From Chitinophagaceae bacterium (GTDB lineage: Bacteria; Bacteroidota; Bacteroidia; Chitinophagales; Chitinophagaceae), in contig JALNZE010000001.1 in the NCBI GenBank assembly GCA_023229465.1, positions 372,001-436,000 on the forward strand: DNA of 64,000 nt. Direction: 5' to 3'. The notes under the pieces were generated by a model. That model saw only the letters and a list, made by a program, of their open reading frames with translations, was not told the origin of the DNA and did not search any database. Position numbers and translations under genes: made by a program. Shown here piece after piece: positions 1 to 7,711 of the stretch (positions are counted from its first letter, which is position 1; every line of letters starts with the position of its first letter).

Positions 1-1801
1 TATCCGGATATTTACCGCCAATTCTGGCCAGGTCCGGACCGGTTCTTTTACTACCCCACTGGAACGGATGATCATACACAAACTCACCGGCCTTACTGTA
101 TTCACCATAACGGGCCACTTCATCGCGGAAGGGACGAACCATTTGAGAGTGACAAACATAACAGCCTTCTCTAACGTAAATATCTCTTCCCTGCAATTCG
201 AGCGGGGTATAGGGTTTTACGGCAGCGATGGTAGGTATATTGCTTTTAATTAAAAAGGTGGGTATTAATTCTATGGCGCCCCCAATGGCAACTAAAACCA
301 AACTGATTACAAGCATTTGTATGGGCCTTCTTTCAATCCACCTGTGCCAGTATTGTTTACCATGTGGTTGAATATCTTTGGTTAAAGCAGGCGCTTCGGC
401 TGCCTCATCAGCAACCAGGCTACCCGATTTCACCGTTTTCATAATATTATATACCATTATTAACACACCTGTCAGGTATAGCAGTCCGCCAATGCTCCTG
501 GTTACATACATTGGAATAATATGTGTTACTGTTTCAAGAAACTGGTATTTCAGGGTACCCTCTTCAGTAAATTGTTTCCACATCATGGCTTGTGTAAAAC
601 CTGCCCAATACATTGGGATGGTATACAATACAATACCAATGGTACCAATCCAGAAATGCGTAGTCGCTAATTTTTTTGAATATAAAGGAGTATTAAATAT
701 CCTGGGAATGATCCAGTAAAGGATTCCGAAAGTAAGGAACCCGTTCCAGCCCAATGCCCCTACGTGTACGTGCGCAATAGTCCAGTCTGTGAAATGCGAA
801 ATGGCATTCACACTTTTCAGGCTCAGCATAGGACCTTCAAAAGTGGCCATACCGTAACAGGTAATGGCTACCACCATAAATTTAAGAATAGGGTCTTCTC
901 TTACTTTATCCCAGGCGCCCCGCAAAGTAAATAATCCATTGAGCATCCCACCCCAGGATGGCGCTATCAGCATGATACTGAATACCACTCCCAGGCTTTG
1001 TGCCCAATCCGGTAAAGCCGTATATAACAGGTGGTGCGGACCGGCCCAGATATAAATGAATATCAGCGCCCAAAAGTGTATGATAGATAAACGGTAGCTA
1101 TATACCGGACGATTTGCCGCTTTAGGCAGAAAATAATACATGATACCCAGGTAGGGTGTGGTTAAGAAAAAGGCAACAGCATTATGCCCATACCACCATT
1201 GCACCAATGCATCCTGCACACCTGCATACCAACTGTAACTTTTAAAAAGTGAAACCGGAATCTCAAATGAGTTAACGATATGCAGCATGGCAACAGTAAC
1301 CCAGGTGGCAATGTAAAACCAGATGGCTACATATAAATGACTCTCTCTTCTTGTAAGGATGGTACCAAACATATTGATACCAAATACTACCCAAACCAGG
1401 GTGATGGCAATATCAATAGGCCACTCAAGTTCCGCATATTCTTTACCGGTTGTATAACCCATTAGTAAAGTAACCGCGGCAGCAACTATAATCAGTTGCC
1501 ATATCCAGAAATGGATCTTACCCAGTGCATCACTGAACATCCTTGCTTTACATAAACGCTGTAAAGAATAATAGACGCCCATAAAAATACCATTACCCAC
1601 AAATGCAAAAATCACGGCATTTGTATGCAGGGGTCTAACCCTCCCGAAAGTTGTCATGGGAAAGTTGAAATTGGCCGCGGGCAGGTATACCTGAACGGCG
1701 GCCAGCAAACCCACCAACATACCTACCACTCCCCACACAATAGTGGCGTACGCGAAAAGCTTGACAATTTTGTTATCGTAATAAAATTTTTCTACTTGCA
1801 T
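1..1801 (-). CDS. ccoNO: cbb3-type cytochrome c oxidase, fused subunits I and II (3' end outside the window)
   Basis: Catalytic core of the high-affinity cbb3 terminal oxidase in the inner membrane. It reduces O2 to water and pumps protons. About 600 codons are visible and the frame runs open off the left edge. The CcoN part (about 1-455) shows the low-spin haem ligand in RPLHTNAV (near 59), CuB-type histidines in WWYGHNAV (near 206) and WAGPHHLLY (256/257), and haem ligands in AHVHVGALGWN (344/346). After a linker and one membrane segment comes the CcoO part, with one c-type haem motif CYVCH (about 547-551). Fusion of ccoN and ccoO is usual in Bacteroidota. The start at 1801 gives MQVEKFYYDN and lies 62 bases after ccoS, so the two are probably one operon. 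ccoP would be expected beyond the left edge. Confidence 0.95.
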   Translation of the reverse strand, partial: MQVEKFYYDNKIVKLFAYATIVWGVVGMLVGLLAAVQVYLPAANFNFPMTTFGRVRPLHTNAVIFAFVGNGIFMGVYYSLQRLCKARMFSDALGKIHFWIWQLIIVAAAVTLLMGYTTGKEYAELEWPIDIAITLVWVVFGINMFGTILTRRESHLYVAIWFYIATWVTVAMLHIVNSFEIPVSLFKSYSWYAGVQDALVQWWYGHNAVAFFLTTPYLGIMYYFLPKAANRPVYSYRLSIIHFWALIFIYIWAGPHHLLYTALPDWAQSLGVVFSIMLIAPSWGGMLNGLFTLRGAWDKVREDPILKFMVVAITCYGMATFEGPMLSLKSVNAISHFTDWTIAHVHVGALGWNGFLTFGILYWIIPRIFNTPLYSKKLATTHFWIGTIGIVLYTIPMYWAGFTQAMMWKQFTEEGTLKYQFLETVTHIIPMYVTRSIGGLLYLTGVLIMVYNIMKTVKSGSLVADEAAEAPALTKDIQPHGKQYWHRWIERRPIQMLVISLVLVAIGGAIELIPTFLIKSNIPTIAAVKPYTPLELQGRDIYVREGCYVCHSQMVRPFRDEVARYGEYSKAGEFVYDHPFQWGSKRTGPDLARIGGKYPD

Positions 1802-1863
1802 CAGTTTGGTTTGAAGTATAGAAATATTGATTTAATGATTATGTAAAGGATCCGGGGGTTATC

Positions 1864-2052
1864 TTATTTACTTACTGCCTGTTCGGGTAAAACAGGTTCA
1901 TTTTTCCGGACGGGTTGGTCATCAAATAATATCCGGACCGCAGGAGAAAAATCATCTCTGAACTGGCCGTTTTTTACACTCCAGAGAAAAGCGAGCAAAA
2001 AAAGCGATGCCACAGAAATACTGGCAATCAACAAAAGGATGATAACACTCAT
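1864..2052 (-). CDS. ccoS: cbb3 oxidase assembly protein CcoS
   Basis: Short protein of 62 residues: one N-terminal membrane segment (about 3-25) followed by a hydrophilic tail that contains the typical SVKNGQFRD-like stretch. CcoS is needed to insert haem and copper into the cbb3 oxidase (known for the family). It sits between ccoI and ccoNO on the same strand, the usual order in this phylum. An Fnr-type palindrome lies 76 bases upstream, with a possible -7 element (TATTTTTA) at 2076-2083. ccoS-ccoNO may therefore have a promoter of their own, separate from ccoI. Confidence 0.9.
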   Translation of the reverse strand: MSVIILLLIASISVASLFLLAFLWSVKNGQFRDDFSPAVRILFDDQPVRKNEPVLPEQAVSK

Positions 2053-2127
2053 GGCAGTTTATAAATTAAGTTAGGTAAAAATAGAAATGCCCCACCCCAC
2101 GGTCTATGATTTTGCTCAATGGGGCGC

Positions 2128-2141
2128 ATGACATTTATCAT
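2128..2141. promoter_or_regulatory. Fnr/Crp-type palindrome upstream of ccoS-ccoNO
   Basis: The sequence is ATGACATTTATCAT, a near-perfect dyad close to the Fnr pattern TTGAT-N4-ATCAA. Its centre is 82 bases before the ccoS start and about 64 bases before the transcript start implied by the -7-like element at 2076-2083. A second copy lies at 5160-5173 in the same relative position. The likely binder is the Fnr-like regulator at 5206-5922 (inferred). Confidence 0.55.
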
Positions 2142-2158
2142 GTTTTGTTAAAATTAAG

Positions 2159-4558
2159 TTACTTTATTTGCAATCTGGCACTAAAATAATTGCTTAATCC
2201 AAAAGTAATCAGCAGGATACTGATACTGCTGCATGGCATCAAAATAGCCGCTATCATTGGAGACATTATCCCCTGTACGGCAAAAAATATGCCCGCGAAA
2301 TTATATAAAACCGATATCACAAAAGCGGCAAGTACCACCCTCTTATTGGCTTTACACAGTTGTATGTAGCGGTAAAGCCGGGGAAGTTCCCGCGCCGGCA
2401 GTATGGCATCGCTTGCCGGTGTAAAATGGTTGTTATTCTCGGATATGGCAATACCTACATTGGCCTGTTGCAGGGCGCCGGCATCATTCAGGCCATCACC
2501 TATCATGATTACTTTTTTCCCGCTATCCTGCAGGCGTTTAATGGCATTCAATTTATCGGAAGGATCCTGGTTAAAAAGCAGCGTGGTTTCAGGGCCAAGC
2601 AGGTTCTCCAGGAACTTCTTTTCACCGTCATTATCACCACTCAGCACAGCCAGTTGATATTTGGCTCCAAGAAATTTGAGTAAGGCCGGAACCTCCTCAC
2701 GATAATGGTTCCTGAAACTGAACTTACCCATCACCTGTTCTCCGAAGGCGATATATACAACCTGGCCACCGGGTATTTTTGATTTTTCTTTGGTAACAAA
2801 AGACTTTGAACCCAGCAAAACCAGCACGCCATCAATCGTTCCTTCAATACCATAACCAGGCAGTTCCCTAAAACCAACTACTTTTTGGTTATGAGAAATA
2901 CCGCTCCACTCAACAATCGCTTTACTTAAGGGATGGGTTGACTGAGAAGCCAATACGCCAAGCTGTTGTTTTTGTCTATCAGATAAATTGTCGCCTTCAT
3001 ATTGTATGTCGTTATACCTGCCGGTAGTTAATGTTCCTGTTTTGTCGAAAACGATACAATCCGCGGTAGCAATATCTTCTATCACCTGGGCATTGCGCAG
3101 ATAAAAATGATTTCTTCCCAAACGCCGGAGAATATTGCCGTTGGTAAAAGTATTACTAAGCAATAAGGCACAGGGACAGGCTACAATCAATACGGCAGTT
3201 ACCACGTTCCAGATGCGGGAAGGATCGTATACCGACCAATAGACAGCGCCTGTAAAAGCAATTGAAAAAACAATCCAGGTAAAATAACGGCTGAGAAGAT
3301 GAACAAATGAATGTTCCCAATCTTTATTAATTCCCGCCTCGTCTTTATTCCAGAGTTTGGTTAAATAACTCTGGGCCACTTCTTTAATTACCAGTATCTC
3401 TATATTACTGCCAATCTGCTTACCCCCTGCGTATACAATCTCACCCATTTCTTTTTCTACGGGTACACTTTCCCCGGTTACAAAACTATAATCTATCAGC
3501 GCTTTACCACGTGTAAGAATGCCATCAGAGGGTATCAGTTCTTCATTATGGATCAACAGGGTATCGTTCAATTGTATATCAGGCAAGGCTACAGACTGCT
3601 GTTTTTGTTCAACCAGTTTGGTAACAGCGATAGGAAAATAAGAAGTATAATCACGCTCAAAACTGAGTTGACGAAAAGTGGTATCCTGCAGCACCCTTCC
3701 GGCGAGCATAAAAAATACGATACCACTCATCGAATCAAAATAACCACCGCCTGTACCGCTTAATACCTCATACACGCTTCTGGCAAAAGTTACCCAAACG
3801 GCCAGCACTATGGGCGCATCAATATTCAGAAAACGATGTTTAAGGCTTTTCCATGCACTGCTATAAAATTCTGTGGCGCTATAAAAAAATACCGGCAAAC
3901 TCAGGAGGAGATTTGCATAACGGAATAAAATGAGCAGGTCCTTTTCTTTGGCATCAATGCCAAAATACTCAGGAAAACTCATGAGCATGATATTGGCAAA
4001 ACAGAATCCGGCTACTCCCAGCTTATAAATTTTATCTGACTGTATGCCGGGTAGTTGTTTACCCATATCATTAAAACTCAGGTAGGGCTCATATCCAATA
4101 CCGGTAAGCAGTTCAGCAACTTTTCGCAGCGAAATGTTTCGGTGATCAAATATGATATCCACTTCTTTTCTTTCAAAGTCTACCTTACTGCTTATAACAG
4201 CATCTTCTATCCGGTGCAGGTTCTCCAGTAACCAAAGGCAACTGCTGCAATGTATTTGTGGCAGATAAAAATTTACATGCGTTCTTGCCTCATCTTTAAA
4301 TTGAATTAAGGATGTGGCAATTTTAGTATCATCCAGGAAACTAAACTTATCCTCCCTTACCTGTATTCTTTGGCTGGTACCCGGATTATCACTGATGCTG
4401 TAATAATCGCACATACCATTCTGATCCAGGATTTCATACACCATTTTACAGCCACTGCAACAAAAAGCCTTATCATAAGCCAATAGGGTATCATTATTAC
4501 AATCTTCCCCGCAATGATAACATTGCAAAGCAGTGGGCGATGTTGAGAGTTTTGACAT
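2159..4558 (-). CDS. ccoI: Copper-translocating P1B-type ATPase CcoI (FixI)
   Basis: Exports copper across the inner membrane for CuB insertion into the cbb3 oxidase. In the 799-residue form chosen here: N-terminal cysteine clusters at 13-20 and 33-37, HMA metal-binding CSSC at 104-107, the actuator motif TGES at 361-364, the channel motif CPC at 461-463, phosphorylation DKTGT at 505-509, HP at 542-543 and the hinge GDGLND at 688-692. The frame is open 26 codons further upstream, but that would overlap the preceding gene by 68 bases, and MSKLSTSP 10 bases after that gene is a normal family start. It lies between the hemerythrin-like gene and ccoS in the cbb3 block. Confidence 0.95.
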   Translation of the reverse strand: MSKLSTSPTALQCYHCGEDCNNDTLLAYDKAFCCSGCKMVYEILDQNGMCDYYSISDNPGTSQRIQVREDKFSFLDDTKIATSLIQFKDEARTHVNFYLPQIHCSSCLWLLENLHRIEDAVISSKVDFERKEVDIIFDHRNISLRKVAELLTGIGYEPYLSFNDMGKQLPGIQSDKIYKLGVAGFCFANIMLMSFPEYFGIDAKEKDLLILFRYANLLLSLPVFFYSATEFYSSAWKSLKHRFLNIDAPIVLAVWVTFARSVYEVLSGTGGGYFDSMSGIVFFMLAGRVLQDTTFRQLSFERDYTSYFPIAVTKLVEQKQQSVALPDIQLNDTLLIHNEELIPSDGILTRGKALIDYSFVTGESVPVEKEMGEIVYAGGKQIGSNIEILVIKEVAQSYLTKLWNKDEAGINKDWEHSFVHLLSRYFTWIVFSIAFTGAVYWSVYDPSRIWNVVTAVLIVACPCALLLSNTFTNGNILRRLGRNHFYLRNAQVIEDIATADCIVFDKTGTLTTGRYNDIQYEGDNLSDRQKQQLGVLASQSTHPLSKAIVEWSGISHNQKVVGFRELPGYGIEGTIDGVLVLLGSKSFVTKEKSKIPGGQVVYIAFGEQVMGKFSFRNHYREEVPALLKFLGAKYQLAVLSGDNDGEKKFLENLLGPETTLLFNQDPSDKLNAIKRLQDSGKKVIMIGDGLNDAGALQQANVGIAISENNNHFTPASDAILPARELPRLYRYIQLCKANKRVVLAAFVISVLYNFAGIFFAVQGIMSPMIAAILMPCSSISILLITFGLSNYFSARLQIK

Positions 4559-4568
4559 GACCGCTCTT

Positions 4569-5090
4569 TTAAAGTTCCTTATCAGGGGTAGAGGCTGAAT
4601 TATGTGTAATGGCAGGGTAAAGTAAGCTTTGTTCAATATATATCCAGCGATGAATTTTATTTTCTACCTGAAAAAATTCGTGAACACAGTCTTTCCATTC
4701 CACACTCGAGTTATGGTGCACTACATAATTATTCAGCAGATGACGCAATTTGATAAGCAGGTTAACGATTACCTGCTGCGTATGCTGAATGGTTTCATGG
4801 GCCCTTTCTTCAATAAAGAATCCGGATTGATTTTTTTTGATGCCGGGATAGATAAGTCCGGATTCTTTAAGAAAAATATGCCGTACCTCATCCTGAAGTT
4901 TGGTGTATAGCAACTGAAGCAATTCAAAATCGGGTTCGGGTATTTCGATATCTGTAAGCTGTGAAAAATACTGTTCAATGTTGCTTAAGGAAGCTTTGAT
5001 CTCCGGCTGACATCTTTTTTCGATAAGTTCACATAAACCCAGCGGCGTAATATCTTCCTGAAGTTCTATATCCCACTCATTCAGCAACAT
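4569..5090 (-). CDS. Hemerythrin-fold protein resembling the RIC di-iron domain, with some ligands lost
   Basis: 173 residues, all helical in character. The order of segments matches the RIC/YtfE hemerythrin domain: a first helix around ELIEKRC (24), a second with HIFLKESGLIYP (near 71), a third with AHETIQHTQ (near 98) and a last with KIHRWIYIEQSLLYP (near 150). In this reading the histidine pair usual in the first helix is replaced (KRCQPE), while the H-x4-E-like pairs of the other helices remain. Iron binding may be weakened or altered. The role is unknown; an O2, NO or metal-related role in oxidase maturation is a guess from its place 10 bases before ccoI. It could also be a purely structural chaperone. 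Confidence 0.7.
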   Translation of the reverse strand: MLLNEWDIELQEDITPLGLCELIEKRCQPEIKASLSNIEQYFSQLTDIEIPEPDFELLQLLYTKLQDEVRHIFLKESGLIYPGIKKNQSGFFIEERAHETIQHTQQVIVNLLIKLRHLLNNYVVHHNSSVEWKDCVHEFFQVENKIHRWIYIEQSLLYPAITHNSASTPDKEL

Positions 5091-5159
5091 GCCTGATTAA
5101 TTTTACTGCAAGATATATTTACAGAATGGGGGTATATATGATGATACTCAAGTCAGGAC

Positions 5160-5173
5160 ATGATTTTTATCAT
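5160..5173. promoter_or_regulatory. Fnr/Crp-type palindrome upstream of the hemerythrin-like/ccoI operon
   Basis: ATGATTTTTATCAT, a perfect ATGAT-N4-ATCAT dyad. It sits in the gap between the Fnr-like gene (ends 5206) and the hemerythrin-like gene (starts 5090). Its centre is 76 bases before that start, almost the same as for the copy upstream of ccoS (82). The matching sequence and spacing suggest one regulator controls both units, probably in response to low oxygen. Confidence 0.6.
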
Positions 5174-5205
5174 ATTTTAAAAAAGGGGACCTGTAAACCA
5201 AGGGC

Positions 5206-5922
5206 TTAATCCTGCAGGTTGGCAGTACGAACGAGTTCTTTGTGCTTGAGAATTTTAATTTTTTTACCATCCAGTTCAACCATACCGTCTTTTTTGAAAT
5301 CAGACAGCAATCTTATGGCAGATTCGGTGGCCGTGCCTACCAGGTTAGCTATTTCTTCGCGTGATAAGCGAACATTGAGGGTAATACCATCTTCTTCAAA
5401 ACCATAGGTTTCTTTAATAAAAAGAAGTGTTTCCGCTAACCGTTCCCTAATGGGTTTTTGAGCCAGGTGGGTAATTTTCAGCTCAGCTTTATGCAATTCA
5501 TCACTCAGCAGCTTCATCATTTCAAAAGCAAGGCCCGCATCCTGTTTTAGTACACTGATAAATAAATCTTTAGGAATAAAACAGATCTGGGTATCCTCCA
5601 GGGCTACGGCACTGGCGCTATATCTTTCGCCACTCAGTAATGCCCGGTAACCCAGTACATCACCTTGCTTTAAAAGCCTGGTAATCTGCTCTTTCCCATC
5701 ATCGCCCTGGTGAGAAAGTTTTACTTTGCCATCATTTATACAAAAAACGCCAAAGGGGTTTGATCCCTCATTAAAAAGGGTTTGGCCTTTTTTATAAATA
5801 TTGCAAACTTTTTGTTCATTAATCAAATTAACATATTCTTCCTTCGCTTTACAAAAAACGGAATTGAATCGGTTGGCGCAGGATTGACAGGTCTGATGAT
5901 CGGTTGGATGCGTATGAGCCAT
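5206..5922 (-). CDS. Crp/Fnr-family transcriptional regulator with N-terminal cysteines (Fnr-like)
   Basis: 238 residues. The N-terminus carries Cys12, Cys15, Cys24 and Cys40, in a pattern that could hold an oxygen-sensitive iron-sulfur cluster. This is followed by a cyclic-nucleotide-binding-fold domain (about 40-150) and a helix-turn-helix domain with LSREEIANLVGTATESAIRLLSDFK (about 184-208). The recognition helix carries TESAIR, close to the E..SR type that reads TGA/TCA half-sites. This agrees with the two ATGA/TCAT palindromes upstream of the cbb3 genes. It is likely an oxygen-responsive activator of the neighbouring respiratory genes; cluster binding is inferred, not shown. Confidence 0.85.
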   Translation of the reverse strand: MAHTHPTDHQTCQSCANRFNSVFCKAKEEYVNLINEQKVCNIYKKGQTLFNEGSNPFGVFCINDGKVKLSHQGDDGKEQITRLLKQGDVLGYRALLSGERYSASAVALEDTQICFIPKDLFISVLKQDAGLAFEMMKLLSDELHKAELKITHLAQKPIRERLAETLLFIKETYGFEEDGITLNVRLSREEIANLVGTATESAIRLLSDFKKDGMVELDGKKIKILKHKELVRTANLQD

Positions 5923-6046
5923 AAGCTGTGTAAAGCGTAAAAATAACTTTTCTAACCGGAAAACCGACTATTCCCTGCCGGGATTTGGGAACTTATTTGT
6001 TAAACCTCTGTTTCTACCCGTTCCGGCCCTATTTTTACAACTCATT

Positions 6047-7078
6047 ATGCCTTATTTCAACTGGAACGATAGTGTTAATTTTCTAACCAAACTTACCCCC
6101 CGAAGGTTATGGAATGCGGCTAAAGTATATAGTAGCTACCAATTAACCAGGCTAACAGGCAAACCGGTTCAATGGGGATACCCTATTTCCATTTCATTCG
6201 AACCCACTACCTCCTGTAACCTTCGCTGCCCCGAATGCCCCAGTGGCCTGCGGGCTTTTACCCGCCCTACCGGTATGCTGGAAAATAATTTTTTCAGGCA
6301 AACAATCGATACTATTTACCAGGACCTGCTTTACCTGATCTTTTATTTTCAGGGAGAACCTTATCTCCATCCTGATTTTCTGACCATGGTAAAATATGCG
6401 CATGATAAAGGGATCTATACCGCTACCTCTACCAATGCCCACTACCTCACCGATGAAAAAGCAAGGCAAACAGTTGAAAGCGGACTGGACCGGCTGATCA
6501 TTTCTATTGATGGAACAACCCAGGATGTGTACCGGCAATACCGTGTGGGGGGCAACCTGGAAAAAGTGCTGGAAGGCGCCCGGAATATAGTGAAATGGAA
6601 AAAAGCGATGAAAAGTAAAACGCCTTTTATTTTTTTTCAGTTCCTGGTAGTAAAACCAAATGAACACCAGATAGAAGAAATAAAAAAATTAGGGAAAGAG
6701 ATCGGGGTAGACCAGGTTCGTTTTAAAACGGCACAGGTATATGATTACGAAAACGACCCGCATCAACTAATCCCAGGCAATAATAAATACAGCCGCTATA
6801 AAAAAGACGCGTCCGGTAAAATGAAAGTAAAGAGTGGCCAGGGTAACCATTGCTGGAAACTCTGGCATGCCAATGTAATTACCTGGGATGGCCTGGTAGT
6901 GCCTTGTTGTTTTGATAAAGACGCTACCCACCAATTAGGTAACCTGAAAACACAAAGCTTTAAAGAAACCTGGCATAACGATAACTACCGGCAATTTCGC
7001 AAGGAATTGCTTACCAGCCGTAAAAATATAGATATCTGTGCCAATTGCAGCGAGGGGCTTTCTGTTTGGGAAGACTAA
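6047..7078 (+). CDS. Radical SAM protein with SPASM domain
   Basis: 343 residues. The radical SAM motif CNLRCPEC (C-x3-C-x2-C, about residues 57-64) binds the [4Fe-4S] cluster that cleaves S-adenosylmethionine. A TIM-barrel core follows, with LIISIDGTTQDVY near 150. The C-terminal SPASM region has cysteines in HCWKLW, VPCCFDKD and ICANCSEG, which bind auxiliary clusters. SPASM enzymes usually modify peptides or carbohydrates. No precursor peptide gene was seen next to it, so the substrate is unknown. It is divergent from the Fnr-like gene and separated from the following MarR gene by a 7-bp-period repeat. Confidence 0.85.
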   Translation: MPYFNWNDSVNFLTKLTPRRLWNAAKVYSSYQLTRLTGKPVQWGYPISISFEPTTSCNLRCPECPSGLRAFTRPTGMLENNFFRQTIDTIYQDLLYLIFYFQGEPYLHPDFLTMVKYAHDKGIYTATSTNAHYLTDEKARQTVESGLDRLIISIDGTTQDVYRQYRVGGNLEKVLEGARNIVKWKKAMKSKTPFIFFQFLVVKPNEHQIEEIKKLGKEIGVDQVRFKTAQVYDYENDPHQLIPGNNKYSRYKKDASGKMKVKSGQGNHCWKLWHANVITWDGLVVPCCFDKDATHQLGNLKTQSFKETWHNDNYRQFRKELLTSRKNIDICANCSEGLSVWED

Positions 7079-7087
7079 AGCAAAAGA

Positions 7088-7115
7088 GTTTGTGGTTTAT
7101 GGTTCGTGGTCTTTA
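7088..7115. repeat. Degenerate 7-bp-period repeat (locus 1)
   Basis: Units GTTTGTG, GTTTATG, GTTCGTG and a decayed GTCTTTA lie in exact 7-base register between the radical SAM gene and the MarR gene. Other loci of the family use other heptamers. Confidence 0.6.
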
Positions 7116-7170
7116 GTTTTGCATTTTCATATTTGCTCCCAGTACATAACCTAAGAACACAAACCTATCC

Positions 7171-7623
7171 ATGGGCATTGAAAAAGACATACAGCAACCC
7201 GTTTTCAGAAATGATTACCAGAAAGCCATGGTAAATATTATTTTTTCTGCCAACTGGCTAACAGAAAGAATTAAATTTTTCTTAGAGAGTGAAGATATTA
7301 CCCTGCAGCAATATAATATTCTGCGTATTTTACGGGGTACTACCAAACCCATCAGTACTTTACAGATAAGAGAACGCATGCTCGATAAAATGAGCGATAC
7401 CAGCCGTATTGTAGAAAGAATGCTTAAAAAAGGATTGGTCGAAAAAAAAACCTGTTCAGCGGATAAACGCATGGTAGATGTGGTTTTATCCAAACGTGGT
7501 TTGAGCCTGCTGGAAAAATTGGATAAGAAAAATGCGGCGCTGGACAATATCCTGGAAGGATTAACACCGGCAGAAGCTACGGCCCTGAACAGTTTGTTGG
7601 ATAAGATAAGGGAACCTTATTAA
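7171..7623 (+). CDS. MarR-family winged-helix transcriptional regulator
   Basis: 150 residues with the MarR layout: an N-terminal dimerisation helix, a helix-turn-helix around ILRGTTKPISTLQIRERML (about 50-70), and a wing with KGLVEKKTCSADKRMVDVVLSKRG (about 88-111), including the conserved D-x-R of the wing. MarR proteins are usually small-molecule or redox-responsive repressors of adjacent genes. Here the next gene codes for a glycoside hydrolase and shows no obvious link. In this phylum MarR genes of this type are often beside yceI, but yceI is at 24577 here. The ligand is unknown. Confidence 0.85.
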   Translation: MGIEKDIQQPVFRNDYQKAMVNIIFSANWLTERIKFFLESEDITLQQYNILRILRGTTKPISTLQIRERMLDKMSDTSRIVERMLKKGLVEKKTCSADKRMVDVVLSKRGLSLLEKLDKKNAALDNILEGLTPAEATALNSLLDKIREPY

Positions 7624-7711
7624 TACCCTACTACTGTTAATTATCTTATTAAGCCCTACACATTCATCCACAAATTACCTAACCAACCCTTCCCGTGATT
7701 ATCTTCGCAAG

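Noticed and set aside
2360..2683. Plus-strand open frames over ccoI and other long genes
   Set aside because: They are frames opposite strongly conserved coding sequence, with no protein features of their own.
4559..4636. 26-codon N-terminal extension of ccoI
   Set aside because: It overlaps the preceding gene by 68 bases and lacks similarity to CcoI; MSKLSTSP at 4558 is the natural start.
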